Origin: an uncultured Mediterranea sp.
Lineage (GTDB): Bacteria; Bacteroidota; Bacteroidia; Bacteroidales; Bacteroidaceae
Length of the DNA stretch: 64,000 nucleotides
Assembly: GCA_945831575.1 (NCBI GenBank)
Contig: CAMACX010000005.1
Span: 53,666-117,665, forward strand
Direction of reading: 5' to 3'
The position numbers were made by a program, and so were the translations under genes. Below are positions 1-10,237 of the stretch, in pieces. The notes beneath the pieces were generated by a model. That model was given only the letters and a program-made list of their open reading frames with translations. It was not told where the DNA came from and ran no database searches. Every line of letters starts with the position of its first letter. Positions within the stretch are counted from its first letter, which is position 1.

Positions 1-51
1 CAGGAGCTGTTTCTCTCCCACTTCATCAAAATAAAAAAGGAGGCTGAATGA
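1..51 (+). CDS. 3' end of an upstream gene (partial)
   Basis: An open frame enters from the left edge and gives 16 residues (QELFLSHFIKIKKEAE) before a TGA at 49-51. The stop overlaps the thiD start codon in an ATGA arrangement, the usual sign of translational coupling inside an operon. In Bacteroides thiD often lies near other thiamine genes, so this may be the end of one, but the tail is too short to identify the protein. Confidence 0.5.
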   Translation, partial: QELFLSHFIKIKKEAE

Positions 52-857
52 GGACAACTGATTACAGACAACAACCTCCCGTCATCTTCTCCATTGCCGG
101 TTCTGACCCCTCGGGTGGAGCAGGCATTCAAGCTGACATCAAGACCATCTCAGCCCTGAATGGGTATGCCGCAGCAGCCATCACCGCCGTCACTTCACAA
201 AACACCTGTGGAGTGCAAGGGGTCTATCCGCTTCCCGCAGACGTATTACAGACACAGATAGCCTCCGTAATGGAAGACCTGCAACCCTCAGCTATCAAAA
301 TCGGCATGGTCTATAGCCTTCAGTTAGTGGAAGTCATTGCCCAGTCCATAACCCATTACCACCCTCCATTTGTCGTCTTTGACCCGGTCATGATCTCCAC
401 GAGCGGACGAAGGCTGATGACAGAAGAGACCGTTCAGGGCATCAAGCAGTTACTGTTCCCCCGTTGCAGCCTCATCACACCCAATCTCGATGAAGCCGCC
501 ATGCTGATAGGCCATCCGCTTTGCACACCCCAGCAGATGGCGGAGGCCGGACAGCTACTGGCTGCCCGTTACGGCTGTCAGGTCTTGGTGAAGGGAGGCC
601 ATCTCAGCGGCGAGACGATGTGCGACGTACTCTGCTCGGCTACGGGATCCACCTCTTTTCTGGCCCCCAAGAGCCAGAGCCACAACCTGCACGGTACAGG
701 CTGTACGCTCTCGTCGGCCATTGCCACCCTGCTTGCACGGGGTTACACCATGGAGAAGGCCGTGGAGGAGGCCAAGCACTACGTCAGTCTTGCCATCGAC
801 GGTGGCAAGGAGTGGCATATCGGCCATGGCAACGGACCGCTCTGTCATTTCAACTAA
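48..857 (+). CDS. thiD: Hydroxymethylpyrimidine/phosphomethylpyrimidine kinase
   Basis: Cytosolic kinase of thiamine synthesis that phosphorylates hydroxymethylpyrimidine and then its monophosphate to give the pyrophosphate used by thiamine phosphate synthase. The 269-residue length is normal for ThiD. The substrate-binding motif SIAGSDPSGGAGIQAD lies at residues 15-30, and the anion-hole motif HGTGC with the family's conserved Cys lies at about 215-219. The start follows an AAGGAGG ribosome site and overlaps the stop of the preceding frame, so the gene is the last of an operon that begins outside the window. A strong hairpin follows. Both the family and the activity are well supported; the operon partner is not known. 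Confidence 0.95.
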   Translation: MRTTDYRQQPPVIFSIAGSDPSGGAGIQADIKTISALNGYAAAAITAVTSQNTCGVQGVYPLPADVLQTQIASVMEDLQPSAIKIGMVYSLQLVEVIAQSITHYHPPFVVFDPVMISTSGRRLMTEETVQGIKQLLFPRCSLITPNLDEAAMLIGHPLCTPQQMAEAGQLLAARYGCQVLVKGGHLSGETMCDVLCSATGSTSFLAPKSQSHNLHGTGCTLSSAIATLLARGYTMEKAVEEAKHYVSLAIDGGKEWHIGHGNGPLCHFN

Positions 858-873
858 CTGGAAGTGAGTTATA

Positions 874-905
874 AAAAAAGCCCGGGGCAATACCTCGGGC
901 TTTTC
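874..905. terminator. Bidirectional terminator between thiD and the EF-G2 gene
   Basis: A 9-bp stem (AGCCCGGGG at 879-887 with CCTCGGGCT at 893-901, one G-U pair) with a 5-nt loop is flanked by A-runs on the left and T-runs on the right. It can therefore end transcription of the convergent genes from either side. Confidence 0.85.
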
Positions 906-925
906 TTATGAAAATAATCAATTCT

Positions 926-3082
926 TTATTCTTCCGTCTGTTTGGCTTCGAACTCCTTGATCAGCTTATCCTGTACATCACCAGGAACGAGTTCATAGCT
1001 GGCAAACTTCATGATGAACGAAGCACGTCCACCGGTCAGTGAGCTGAGCGCCGTAGAGTAAGAGGACATCTCCTTCAGAGGCACCTTAGCAGCCAGCTTC
1101 TCATAACCAGCCTCACTGCTCATACCCATGATCATGGCACGGCGGCCCTGCAAGTCACTCATCACATCACCCATCTTGTCACTCGGCACAAAGACCTCAA
1201 CATCATAGATAGGCTCCAGAATCTTCGGACCAGCATTCTTGAAGGCCTCGCTGAAAGCGTTGCGACCAGCCAGCATGAAGGAGATTTCATTGGAATCTAC
1301 CGGGTGCATCTTGCCGTCATAGACGATGACACGCACGTCGCGGGCATACGAACCAGTCAGCGGCCCCTGCTCCATACGCGACATCACACCCTTCAAGATA
1401 GCCGGCATGAAGCGGGCATCAATCGCACCACCGACTACGCAGTTGACGAATACCAGCTTACCACCCCACTCCAGAGGAATCTCTTCGGTACCCTTCACGT
1501 TCATCTTGAACTCCTGGTTGCCGAACTTATAAGTATCGGGAGCGGGCATACCTTCATAGTAAGGCTCTACAATCAGATGTACCTCACCAAACTGTCCGGC
1601 ACCACCCGACTGCTTCTTATGACGGTAGTCTGCACGGGCAGCCTTCGTGATGGTCTCGCGGTAAGGAATGCGGGGCTCCTCAAACTTAATCATGATCTTC
1701 TCGTTGTTCTCCAAGCGCCACTTCAGCGTGCGCAGGTGGAACTCACCCTGACCGTGTACGATGGTCTGACGCAACTCCTTCGACTGGTCAACAACCCACG
1801 TGGGATCCTCTTCACGCATACGGTTGAGCACAGCCATCATCTTTTCAGTCTCAGCCTCATTCACGGGCTTGATGGCGCGTGAATACTTGGAATTGGGGTA
1901 TTTGATGAAGTTGAAGCGGCTCTCCGAGCCTTTACCGTTCAAGGTATTGCCTGTATGGACATCTTTCAGCTTTACGGTGCAACCTATGTCACCAGCCACC
2001 ATCTCTTCCACCTTGATGCGATTAGCACCTGCACAGGCATAAATCTGTGCGATACGCTCCTTTGAGCCACGGTCAGCATTGCTGAAGTCATCTCCTTCAT
2101 GAACGCGTCCGCTCATTACCTTGAAGTACTGCACATCACCAATGTGCGGTTCAACCGCCGTCTTGAAGAAGTAGAGCGATGTAGGACCGTTGCTATCGGG
2201 ATTCACCACTTCACCACGTGTATTGTGTACAGGAGGCATTTCATCTACGAAAGGCACGACATTGCCCAGGAACTCCATCAAGCGGCGCACACCCATGTCC
2301 TTGCCTGCGCAGACGCAGAATACGGGGAACATGCCGCGGCAGGCCAATCCCTTGCGGATGCCTTCACGCATCTCATCCTCGGTGAGCGAATCCTGTTCGA
2401 AGAACTTCTCCATCAGGCCTTCGTCATGCTCGGCAGCAGCCTCAACCAAGGCCTTATGCCATTCGGTAGCCTTCTCCATCTCCTCGGCAGGCACATCCTC
2501 AATCGTGGGTGCGCCACCCTCAGGACCCCAAGAGTATTTCTTCATCAGCAGTACGTCAATCAATGAGTTGAAGTTGGGACCCGTAGCCAGCGGATACTGC
2601 ACAGGCACTACCTTCGAACCATAGATAGAATGAAGCTGTTCGAGCACCATATCGTAATCGCACTTCTCGTTATCCAGCTGGTTGACAAGGAAAATCACCG
2701 GTTTGCCCAGCTTCTCCGTGTAGCGGAAGTGGTTCTGCGTACCCACCTCAGGGCCATACTGTCCGTTAAGAAGCAGGATAGCGGTATCGGTCACGTTGAG
2801 AGCCGTAATGGCAGCGCCCACAAAGTCATCACTTCCCGGGCAGTCGATGATATTCAGTTTTTTGCCGTTCCACTCTACGTGGTAAACCGTCGAGAACACC
2901 GAGTAACCATACTCTTGTTCTACGGGGAAATAGTCGCTCACTGTATTCTTGGCCGTGATTCTTCCGCGACGTTTTATAATACCACTCTCATAGAGCAGGG
3001 CCTCAGTGAGAGTGGTTTTACCTGAGCCATCATTGCCAAGCAGGGCAATGTTCTTAATTTCACTTGTCTGATATACTTTCAT
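926..3082 (-). CDS. fusA2: Elongation factor G paralogue (EF-G2 type) lacking the catalytic His
   Basis: EF-G-like translation factor with all EF-G domains. I start it at 3082 (718 aa, MKVYQTSEIKN) rather than at the longer open frame at 3118, because family members begin at this motif. The P-loop reads GNDGSGKTT at residues 16-24. The G3 motif reads DCPGS (80-84) where EF-G has DTPGH, so the catalytic His is a Ser. The switch I RGITI-like segment is EYGYSV, and G4 is NQLD instead of NKMD. A paralogue of this kind in Bacteroides thetaiotaomicron has been reported to support translation without GTP hydrolysis and to help gut colonisation under carbon limitation. A GTACTTTG promoter-like site lies near 3139-3146. 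Role in this organism is inferred. Confidence 0.9.
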   Translation of the reverse strand: MKVYQTSEIKNIALLGNDGSGKTTLTEALLYESGIIKRRGRITAKNTVSDYFPVEQEYGYSVFSTVYHVEWNGKKLNIIDCPGSDDFVGAAITALNVTDTAILLLNGQYGPEVGTQNHFRYTEKLGKPVIFLVNQLDNEKCDYDMVLEQLHSIYGSKVVPVQYPLATGPNFNSLIDVLLMKKYSWGPEGGAPTIEDVPAEEMEKATEWHKALVEAAAEHDEGLMEKFFEQDSLTEDEMREGIRKGLACRGMFPVFCVCAGKDMGVRRLMEFLGNVVPFVDEMPPVHNTRGEVVNPDSNGPTSLYFFKTAVEPHIGDVQYFKVMSGRVHEGDDFSNADRGSKERIAQIYACAGANRIKVEEMVAGDIGCTVKLKDVHTGNTLNGKGSESRFNFIKYPNSKYSRAIKPVNEAETEKMMAVLNRMREEDPTWVVDQSKELRQTIVHGQGEFHLRTLKWRLENNEKIMIKFEEPRIPYRETITKAARADYRHKKQSGGAGQFGEVHLIVEPYYEGMPAPDTYKFGNQEFKMNVKGTEEIPLEWGGKLVFVNCVVGGAIDARFMPAILKGVMSRMEQGPLTGSYARDVRVIVYDGKMHPVDSNEISFMLAGRNAFSEAFKNAGPKILEPIYDVEVFVPSDKMGDVMSDLQGRRAMIMGMSSEAGYEKLAAKVPLKEMSSYSTALSSLTGGRASFIMKFASYELVPGDVQDKLIKEFEAKQTEE

Positions 3083-3236
3083 GTTAACTGAAGATTTAAA
3101 GTACATACTGTGAGGCATAGCCTCATTAATTTGGGCGCAAAGTACTCATTATTTTCCAACCAGACAACAAAACGGTGTGTGTTACTAAACTATGTTTTAC
3201 AACATTTTTGATACTATTCCTTTTACAATGAGTCGG

Positions 3237-3872
3237 TTATAGCATCAATTTCCTCCGTACAAAGCCTTCAATAAACTCCACGGTTCCCTCTACACCCAGC
3301 TGAGAAGAGTCCATACAGAGGTGATAGGACGCTGCAGCCCCCCACTGCTTGAAGGTGTAATAATTGTAGTAGTCAGCTCGCTTGCTGTCTGCTTTTTCAA
3401 TCCACTCCTCGGCCTTTTCCTCGCTGATGTGATGGATGGCACAGAGGCGTTTCACCCGTTCGGCCATAGAGGAGGAGATGAAGATGTTGATACAGCGCGG
3501 ATGGTCACGGAGGATGTAGTCGGCACACCGTCCCACAAAGAGGGCCGACTGCTCTTCAGCTATCCGGCGGATGACATCACTCTGTATCTTAAACAGCGCA
3601 TCGTTGCTCAGGCAGTTCTTAGAAGCCACTGCCCCATCGCCTATGAAGGGGAAGCGCATACCCCAGAAGTTGCTCAATGCACTCTGTGAGGCCTTCTCGT
3701 CAGCCTTCTCAAAGAACTCGGTACAAAGGCCGCTCTCTTCCGAGGCCAGGCGAATCAGTTCCTTGTCGTAAAAAGCGATGTTGAGCCGGGCTGCCAACTT
3801 CTCAGCAATCTCATGGCCACCGCTACCCAACTGCCGGCCTACATTGACGATGTAATTCAGTTGATCATTCAT
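3237..3872 (-). CDS. Cytidylate kinase-like family protein
   Basis: 211-residue P-loop protein of the cytidylate-kinase-like family (PF13189 type). The amino end has a glycine-rich nucleotide loop (VGRQLGSGGHEIAEKLA, about residues 11-27) followed by the FYDKELI motif typical of CMP kinases. A second conserved block, ALFVGRCADYIL, lies in the middle. Bacteroidetes carry a separate canonical cmk gene, so the true substrate of this paralogue is uncertain. Its leader contains two copies of an ACTATACCTTATTA sequence 24 bp apart, a motif shared with other leaders in the window. It is probably transcribed alone. Confidence 0.8.
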   Translation of the reverse strand: MNDQLNYIVNVGRQLGSGGHEIAEKLAARLNIAFYDKELIRLASEESGLCTEFFEKADEKASQSALSNFWGMRFPFIGDGAVASKNCLSNDALFKIQSDVIRRIAEEQSALFVGRCADYILRDHPRCINIFISSSMAERVKRLCAIHHISEEKAEEWIEKADSKRADYYNYYTFKQWGAAASYHLCMDSSQLGVEGTVEFIEGFVRRKLML

Positions 3873-3969
3873 TATTACTATACCTTATTAGTAAATAGTC
3901 ACTATACCTTATTAATAATAGCCAGCCCACTCCACTGACTCAACGAAATGGGATTACTCCTTTGTTCTC

Positions 3970-4878
3970 TCAGTTAATCCTCAACGTATCCAGCTGTGCC
4001 TGCGTACCCCGGAAGATATTCAGGTCAACCCGCTTCTTGATACCCGGTACACTTCCCCTGTCGGTGTGCTGCCAGAAGTGCCAGGGGCCTTCGTAGCTGA
4101 CACTATCGACATAGTAATGGGCGATCCAATAAGGGTAGCGGTTGAACAGACTGTCGCTGAGGTACTTTGTACGAAACTTGTAACCGGAGTAGATGATTGG
4201 AGTAACGTGGTAGTACTCCTCTACGCGGTCCAGCCAGAGGCGTACCCGACGCTGAAGTTCCTCTTTGGAGAGCCCACCCCGCTCCTCCACATCCAGCACG
4301 GGAGGCAAGTCGCCTTGCTCCAATGCCACATGGCGGATGAAGAAATCGGCCTGACGGATGGCATCACTCTTGGGACTGAAGTAATGGTAAGCCCCACGAA
4401 TCATGCCATGCTCACGCGCCAAGCGGAAATTAGCATCGAAAGTCTCATCAGCCAGGTCACTCCCCTCCGTAGCCTTCATGAAAACGAAGCGCAAGGGGAA
4501 CATCGGGTTGTGGTGGTAAGCCAGCTGATCCCAATCCACATCGCCTTGATGGTGCGATAGGTCTAACCCGTGGATGGTATAGCGCGAAGGCAAGCAGACA
4601 CCATACTCCTGAAAGCCGTAACAGGGCTTCCAACGGTAGGCATAGGGACGCACGGCAAACCAGTAGAAGAGAAAGCCAAAGCCCACCACCAGCACCACAG
4701 ATACCAGCACCCGCTGCCAAACCGGCATCGGATGCACAGCCGGGGTAGCCTGCACCCTAGCACGTCCCCTATTGCGGACTGCACCTGAGGCACGGGAGGT
4801 ACCCGAGCCACGTGCCTTACGCCCTGTACGCCCCTTGGCAGTAGAAATATTCCGAGAAGTCTCTTTATTTACCATCAT
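3970..4878 (-). CDS. Membrane-anchored GH25 lysozyme-like muramidase
   Basis: 302-residue protein with a very basic cytoplasmic tail (about 50 residues, rich in Lys, Arg and Gly), one transmembrane helix (VLVSVVLVVGFGFLFYW, about 58-74) and a periplasmic GH25 domain. GH25 signatures visible are GLDLSHHQGDVDW near residue 103, the catalytic-site VLDVEE motif, the YSGY motif, PYWIAHY and the terminal VDLNIF block. GH25 enzymes cut the MurNAc-GlcNAc bond of peptidoglycan, so a cell-wall remodelling role is likely. The start could be either of two adjacent ATG codons (4878 or 4875). Confidence 0.85.
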   Translation of the reverse strand: MMVNKETSRNISTAKGRTGRKARGSGTSRASGAVRNRGRARVQATPAVHPMPVWQRVLVSVVLVVGFGFLFYWFAVRPYAYRWKPCYGFQEYGVCLPSRYTIHGLDLSHHQGDVDWDQLAYHHNPMFPLRFVFMKATEGSDLADETFDANFRLAREHGMIRGAYHYFSPKSDAIRQADFFIRHVALEQGDLPPVLDVEERGGLSKEELQRRVRLWLDRVEEYYHVTPIIYSGYKFRTKYLSDSLFNRYPYWIAHYYVDSVSYEGPWHFWQHTDRGSVPGIKKRVDLNIFRGTQAQLDTLRIN

Positions 4879-4909
4879 CTATCACCATAGGTACGGGAGT
4901 AACTAATAA

Positions 4910-4950
4910 GAAGGGCAGACACTTTTCCAAGAAAAAATCATCTGCCCTTC
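4910..4950 (-). terminator. Hairpin 3' of pfp
   Basis: Perfect 10-bp inverted repeat GAAGGGCAGA / TCTGCCCTTC separated by 21 nt, placed just after the pfp stop on the minus strand and before the lysozyme gene. The T-tract is weak, so it may be a processing hairpin as well as a terminator. Confidence 0.6.
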
Positions 4951-4986
4951 TCAATGCTTCTATTTATAAACTATATCCTCAAGCGA

Positions 4987-6633
4987 TTATTTGCTCTGCT
5001 CCAGTTGGAGGGTCTTGGTAGGCTGGTCGCAAACCTCCGTGGGACCGAAGTACTGGATAGGACCGGGATAGACATAGTCTGTCTCCATTGCCCAACGGTC
5101 GCGCTGTGCGGCAAAAGCCTGGAAGGGTTTGCCATCCAGCTTGACGAGAGCCTTCTGGATCACCGGCTTCATCTCGCCGTGACGACGCTCCATATTCATC
5201 ATCATCGTGATGGGCACACCGCCAGCAATCCACTCTTCTGCAGGAGCCGTCGTGTTGCGCACTGACGACATGTAGCCCGTCTTGCCGTTGGCTATCAGGG
5301 CAGAGGCAGCAAAGCCGAGCGAATAGCAGTAGTCGGCATCAAAGTTAGAGGGAGCAGCGCAACGGCCTTCGTAGCCGAAGAAGTGATGCTGGGCAGCAAA
5401 CTTGCCTACATACTTGCCCTCTTCCTTCCACTGAGCCAGCTTGGTACCTACCATCTCTGAGAGCAGCTTCTCTGTCTCAATGAGCGATACCTGTACGTTG
5501 CCGTGGGGGTCGCGGTCGAGAGAGAGCTGACGGGCCACACCTTCGGGCAGGCTGGCGTAGATGGCCGAGTTGGCGGGTGAGAGCTTGCGGATGATGTAGT
5601 CGCGCTGAGCAGACTTCTTAATCTGAGCAAACTCCTCAGCATTGTGAGCCAGGAAGTCGTTGAGTTCAGCAATCAGACGCTTCATGGCAGGGATGAACTC
5701 CACGAGGCCTTCGGGGATCAGCACCGTACCGAAGTTGTTGCCCTGTGCAGCACGGTCGGCCACCACCTTGGCAATGCTGGTCACGATGTCGTCGAGTGAC
5801 TGGTCCTTTGCCTCCACCTCTTCGCTGATGATGCATACGTTGGGCTGAACCTGCAGGGCGCACTCCAGTGCAATGTGTGATGCCGAGCGACCCATCAGCT
5901 TAATGAAGTGCCAGTACTTACGAGCTGAGTTACAGTCGCGCTGGATGTTACCAATCACCTCAGAGTAGGTCTTGCAAGCGGTATCAAATCCGAATGAAGT
6001 CTCAATCATGTCATTCTTCAGGTCGCCGTCGATGGTCTTGGGACAACCGATCACCTGTACGCCATAGTTCTTGGCGGCATAGTATTCAGCCAGTACACAG
6101 GCATTGGTATTGGAGTCGTCACCACCGATGATGACCAGAGCCTTGATGCCCAGCTCCTTGATAATCTCATAACCCTTCTCGAACTGCTCTACTTTCTCCA
6201 GCTTGGTACGGCCCGAACCGATGATGTCAAAACCACCCGTGTTGCGATACTCATCGATGATGTCGGCAGTCAGTTCGATATAGTTGTGATCCACCAGTCC
6301 GCCGGGACCGAGGATGAAACCATACAGACGGCTATCCTTGTTGAGCTTCTTGATGCCATCAAAAAGTCCTGAAATCACGTTGTGACCGCCGGGGGCCTGT
6401 CCACCGGAGAGGATGACACCCACGTTGATGGCGGGGAAAGCAGCAGCTTCGGCAGCCTCCTCAAACTTCACCAGCGGCATACCATAAGTGTTGGGGAACA
6501 ATTTCTTGATTTCTTCCTGATCAGCTACAGACTGAGTAGCAGCACCGTCAACGGCCTTCACGTTGCCCTTGAGTGCTTTCGGAAGTTTGGGCTGATAGGC
6601 AGCCCTTGCGATTTGCAATGCACTTTTTGTCAT
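4987..6633 (-). CDS. pfp: Pyrophosphate-dependent 6-phosphofructokinase
   Basis: 548-residue glycolytic enzyme that interconverts fructose 6-phosphate and fructose 1,6-bisphosphate using pyrophosphate instead of ATP. Length fits the long PPi-PFK group. Visible motifs are the [14 protein letters not shown] phosphate loop near residue 72, [11 protein letters not shown] (the Asp after GGD is characteristic of PPi rather than ATP use), PKTIDGDL with the catalytic Asp, and [24 protein letters not shown] promoter element lies upstream at 6688-6695. It works in the same pathway as the aldolase at 39.3-40.3 kb. Confidence 0.95.
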   Translation of the reverse strand: MTKSALQIARAAYQPKLPKALKGNVKAVDGAATQSVADQEEIKKLFPNTYGMPLVKFEEAAEAAAFPAINVGVILSGGQAPGGHNVISGLFDGIKKLNKDSRLYGFILGPGGLVDHNYIELTADIIDEYRNTGGFDIIGSGRTKLEKVEQFEKGYEIIKELGIKALVIIGGDDSNTNACVLAEYYAAKNYGVQVIGCPKTIDGDLKNDMIETSFGFDTACKTYSEVIGNIQRDCNSARKYWHFIKLMGRSASHIALECALQVQPNVCIISEEVEAKDQSLDDIVTSIAKVVADRAAQGNNFGTVLIPEGLVEFIPAMKRLIAELNDFLAHNAEEFAQIKKSAQRDYIIRKLSPANSAIYASLPEGVARQLSLDRDPHGNVQVSLIETEKLLSEMVGTKLAQWKEEGKYVGKFAAQHHFFGYEGRCAAPSNFDADYCYSLGFAASALIANGKTGYMSSVRNTTAPAEEWIAGGVPITMMMNMERRHGEMKPVIQKALVKLDGKPFQAFAAQRDRWAMETDYVYPGPIQYFGPTEVCDQPTKTLQLEQSK

Positions 6634-6687
6634 TCTATTTATATATTAAAGGTGTTCAGTCAATTCCTGTTTTCTTATTTTTCGTGG

Positions 6688-6718
6688 CAAAGTTAGCGAT
6701 TATTTCCGAAAAAAGAAA
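6688..6718 (-). promoter_or_regulatory. Bacteroides-type promoter of pfp
   Basis: On the minus strand the -7 element TAACTTTG lies at 6695-6688 and a TTTC at 6718-6715 gives the usual 19-bp spacing from a near-consensus -33 box. About 50 nt of leader remain before the pfp start. Confidence 0.65.
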
Positions 6719-6765
6719 GTAAAAGGGAGCCATTTTTCCTTACTGATAGCGGTCAATGTCTCCTC

Positions 6766-7338
6766 TTAGAGTCCAAAAGCCTTGGCAAGGGAGTAAAATG
6801 CTGTATCGACTTTGCAAGGCAAGGTCACTTCAGCAGGTTTCAGCGCGAAGTAGGTCACTTGGGCGGCCAGTGCAGGCTTCTCATGCAGAAGCTCCGTCAG
6901 CTCCTCCACCACCCTGTCCCCGTAGGACGGATGAGGCAAGAGCAGAAGCTGCTTCGTCTCCTTCGCATCGAGGGCCAGCTGCAGCAGGTTGACGAAGAGT
7001 GCCTCGGTGGAGGTCATGCCCGCCGTGGGCACGCAGGCAAACTGCATCTCGCCGACCGTCGTCTGGCAAGCCTGTCCATTGAGTTGGGCCAGCAGCGAGG
7101 GATTGCAGCACGCCACCTCTTCCACGCCCTCTCTATGGAGCAGCAACACCTGCATCTCATGGTTCCCAGGCTTGATGCCTGCATCCAGAGCCAGGAAGGA
7201 GAGCCAGGCCCCCCACTCCAGCCGGGGCAGTTCCTCCCCCATTCCACCGGCAGGGCAACGGATAGGCTCCACCACCCCATTCATGAAATCCACATCAAGC
7301 AGCAACACATGCTCAGCAAAAGCTATCTTCTCGTCCAT
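6766..7338 (-). CDS. Conserved hypothetical protein, 190 aa
   Basis: I do not recognise a named function. The 190-residue product is rich in Leu and Ala and has no signal peptide or membrane helix, so it is probably cytosolic. Visible features are an acidic start (MDEKIAFAEHVLLLDVDF), a mid segment with AGMTSTEALF, and LLLLPHPSYGDRVVEEL near residue 134. The overall look resembles small alpha/beta proteins found beside central genes in Bacteroides. Its leader holds the TATACCTTATTAATA motif seen before several other genes here. It stands alone between pfp and clpB. Confidence 0.6.
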   Translation of the reverse strand: MDEKIAFAEHVLLLDVDFMNGVVEPIRCPAGGMGEELPRLEWGAWLSFLALDAGIKPGNHEMQVLLLHREGVEEVACCNPSLLAQLNGQACQTTVGEMQFACVPTAGMTSTEALFVNLLQLALDAKETKQLLLLPHPSYGDRVVEELTELLHEKPALAAQVTYFALKPAEVTLPCKVDTAFYSLAKAFGL

Positions 7339-7501
7339 CTTCTTATACCTTATTAATATTATATACCATCAATATATAGCATCAGTCATTATATATCATG
7401 CGCAAAGATAGCACAAGCGATGCGAACTACAAAGGAAAGCGAACATAATTTTACGACATCTCACTCACACAGGTGGATGCAGCCGTACGCAATTCTGTCA
7501 T

Positions 7502-7536
7502 TTTGACATTATAAAGAGAAGAAAACTGTAAATTTG
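7502..7536 (+). promoter_or_regulatory. Probable clpB promoter
   Basis: TAAATTTG at 7529-7536 fits the -7 consensus TAnnTTTG. TTTG at 7502-7505 is the nearest -33 candidate, though the spacing (23 bp) is long. The start of transcription would lie after 7540, which argues against the in-frame ATG at 7534. Confidence 0.55.
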
Positions 7537-7623
7537 TCAGAAAAATGCGCTTGGCAAACCGTTTGCTTCCTTTCTGGTGATTTCAATTGTAGAACTAATC
7601 AAGGAAGAAAGGAGATAACGAGT

Positions 7624-10218
7624 ATGAATTTCAACGATTACACCATCAAGGCACAAGAAGCCGTGCAGCAAGCGGTCAACCTGGCGCAAAGTCATGGCCA
7701 GCAGGCCATCGAGCCGGTACACCTGCTGCAAGGAGTGCTGAAAGTTGGTGAACAGGTCACCAACTTTATATTCCAGAAGCTGGGCATGAATGGTCAACAG
7801 ATAGCCCTCGTGCTCGACAAGCAGATTGAGTCGCTGCCCCGCGTACAGGGAGGCGAGCCCTACCTGAGCCGTGAGTGCAACGAGGTGCTCCAGCAAGCCG
7901 TGCAGCTGAGCAAGGAGCTGGGCGATGAGTTTGTATCGCTTGAGCCGCTGCTGCTGGCCCTGCTGCGTGTGAAAAGTACCGCCTCGACCATCCTCAAGGA
8001 TGCAGGCATGACCGAGAAAGAGCTGCGTGCGGCCATCAACGAGCTGCGCAAAGGCGAGAAGGTGACCTCACAGTCGAGTGAGGACACCTACCAATCACTG
8101 GAGAAGTATGCGGTCAACCTCTGCGAGGCGGCCCGAAGCGGCAAGCTCGACCCGGTCATCGGACGTGACGAAGAAATCCGCCGCGTGCTGCAGATACTGA
8201 GCCGACGTACCAAGAACAATCCTATCCTGATTGGTGAGCCGGGGACTGGTAAGACCGCTATCGTCGAGGGACTGGCCCACCGCATACTGCGAGGCGACGT
8301 GCCCGAGAACCTGAAGAACAAGCAGGTCTATTCGCTCGACATGGGTGCCCTGGTGGCCGGAGCCAAGTACAAGGGTGAGTTTGAAGAGCGGCTCAAAGCC
8401 GTCATCAACGAGGTGAAGAAGAGCGAAGGCAACATCATCCTCTTCATCGACGAAATCCACACCCTGGTGGGTGCCGGCAAGGGCGAAGGGGCGATGGATG
8501 CAGCCAATATCCTCAAGCCGGCCCTGGCCCGAGGTGAACTGCGCAGCATCGGTGCCACCACACTTGACGAGTACCAGAAGTACTTCGAGAAGGACAAGGC
8601 GCTGGAGCGCCGGTTCCAGATTGTGATGGTCAACGAGCCTGATACGCTGAGCACCATCTCCATCCTGCGCGGACTGAAGGAGCGCTACGAGAACCACCAC
8701 CACGTGCGTATTAAGGATGATGCCATCATCGCCGCCGTGGAGCTGAGTAACCGCTACATCACAGACCGTTTCCTGCCGGATAAGGCCATCGACCTGATGG
8801 ATGAGGCCGCTGCCAAGCTGCGTATGGAGGTGGATAGCGTGCCCGAGGAGCTGGATGAGATTACGCGTAAGATCAAGCAACTGGAGATTGAGCGTGAGGC
8901 CATTAAGCGTGAGAACGACACGCAGAAGCTGGAACAGATTGGCAAGGAACTGGCAGAGCTGAAGGAACAGGAGAGCGCCTACAAGGCCAAGTGGCAGAGC
9001 GAGAAGACGCTGGTCAACAAGATTCAGCAGAACAAGGTGGAGATTGAGAACCTGAAGTTTGAGGCTGACAAGGCGGAGCGCGAGGGCGATTACGGCCGTG
9101 TGGCTGAGATTCGCTACGGCAAACTGCAGGCCTTGAACAAGGAGATTGAGGAGACCCAGCAGAAGCTGCACCAGATGCAGGGCGACAACGCCATGATCAA
9201 GGAGGAGGTGGATGCTGAGGATATTGCCGACGTGGTATCGCGCTGGACCGGCATACCGGTGAGCAAGATGATGCAGAGCGAGAAGGAGAAACTGCTCCAT
9301 CTGGAGGAGGAGCTTCACAAGCGGGTCATCGGACAGGATGAAGCCATCGAGGCGGTAGCCGATGCCGTGCGCCGCAGCCGTGCAGGATTGCAAGACCCGA
9401 AGCGACCTATCGGTTCGTTCCTCTTCCTGGGTACGACGGGTGTAGGTAAGACAGAGTTGGCCAAGGCCCTGGCGGAGTTCCTCTTCGATGACGAGACGAT
9501 GATGACGCGTATCGACATGAGTGAGTATCAGGAGAAGCACAGCGTGTCGCGACTCGTCGGAGCACCTCCGGGCTACGTGGGTTACGACGAGGGTGGTCAG
9601 CTGACCGAGGCTGTGCGCCGCAAGCCCTACTCCGTGGTCCTCTTTGATGAGATTGAGAAGGCTCACCCCGACGTGTTCAACATCCTGCTGCAAGTGCTCG
9701 ATGATGGCCGTCTGACCGACAACAAGGGTCGCACGGTGAACTTCAAGAACACCATCATCATCATGACCTCCAACATGGGCAGCAGCTACATCCAGAGTCA
9801 GATGGAGCGGTTGAACAGCGGCAATAAGGAAGCCATCGTCGAGGAGACGAAGCGCGAGGTGATGAACATGCTGAAGAAGAGCATCCGTCCCGAGTTCCTC
9901 AACCGTATCGATGAGACCATCATGTTCCTGCCGCTCACCGAGCCGCAGATCAAGCAGATTGTCCGGCTTCAGATTGGAGGCATACAGCGTATGCTGGAGG
10001 AGAACGGTGTGGAGCTTCAGCTTGACGACCGCGCCGTAGATTTCCTGGCTTCGGCAGGCTTCGACCCCGAGTTTGGTGCACGACCCGTGAAGCGAGCCAT
10101 CCAGCACTACCTGCTCAACGACCTCTCGAAGAAGCTGCTGGCACAGAGTGTGGACCGCAACCGCCCCATCAAGGTAGCGGTGAACAGCACCAACGATGCC
10201 TTGGAGTTCAGCAACTAA
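7624..10218 (+). CDS. clpB: ATP-dependent disaggregase chaperone ClpB
   Basis: Hexameric AAA+ chaperone that, with DnaK, threads and resolves protein aggregates in the cytosol. I use the ATG at 7624 (864 aa): it follows an AAGGAG site and gives the usual ClpB amino end [14 protein letters not shown], whereas 7534 lies in the promoter. Order of domains: Clp-N double repeat (1-145), first AAA module with GEPGTGKT and [13 protein letters not shown], a long charged coiled-coil middle domain (about 400-520) and second AAA module with GTTGVGKTE and the Clp D2 small domain. The length and coiled coil distinguish it from ClpA/ClpC. Confidence 0.97.
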   Translation: MNFNDYTIKAQEAVQQAVNLAQSHGQQAIEPVHLLQGVLKVGEQVTNFIFQKLGMNGQQIALVLDKQIESLPRVQGGEPYLSRECNEVLQQAVQLSKELGDEFVSLEPLLLALLRVKSTASTILKDAGMTEKELRAAINELRKGEKVTSQSSEDTYQSLEKYAVNLCEAARSGKLDPVIGRDEEIRRVLQILSRRTKNNPILIGEPGTGKTAIVEGLAHRILRGDVPENLKNKQVYSLDMGALVAGAKYKGEFEERLKAVINEVKKSEGNIILFIDEIHTLVGAGKGEGAMDAANILKPALARGELRSIGATTLDEYQKYFEKDKALERRFQIVMVNEPDTLSTISILRGLKERYENHHHVRIKDDAIIAAVELSNRYITDRFLPDKAIDLMDEAAAKLRMEVDSVPEELDEITRKIKQLEIEREAIKRENDTQKLEQIGKELAELKEQESAYKAKWQSEKTLVNKIQQNKVEIENLKFEADKAEREGDYGRVAEIRYGKLQALNKEIEETQQKLHQMQGDNAMIKEEVDAEDIADVVSRWTGIPVSKMMQSEKEKLLHLEEELHKRVIGQDEAIEAVADAVRRSRAGLQDPKRPIGSFLFLGTTGVGKTELAKALAEFLFDDETMMTRIDMSEYQEKHSVSRLVGAPPGYVGYDEGGQLTEAVRRKPYSVVLFDEIEKAHPDVFNILLQVLDDGRLTDNKGRTVNFKNTIIIMTSNMGSSYIQSQMERLNSGNKEAIVEETKREVMNMLKKSIRPEFLNRIDETIMFLPLTEPQIKQIVRLQIGGIQRMLEENGVELQLDDRAVDFLASAGFDPEFGARPVKRAIQHYLLNDLSKKLLAQSVDRNRPIKVAVNSTNDALEFSN

Positions 10219-10237
10219 GGCTATCGCTTAGATAAAG

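Noticed and set aside
7534..7623. Longer clpB with 30 extra residues
   Set aside because: The ATG at 7534 overlaps the -7 element and the extra residues are not found in ClpB; the ATG at 7624 has a good ribosome site.
8095..10107. 670-codon open frame on the minus strand opposite clpB
   Set aside because: It lies wholly antisense to a perfect clpB and has no recognisable motifs; long antisense frames are common over GC-rich coding DNA.
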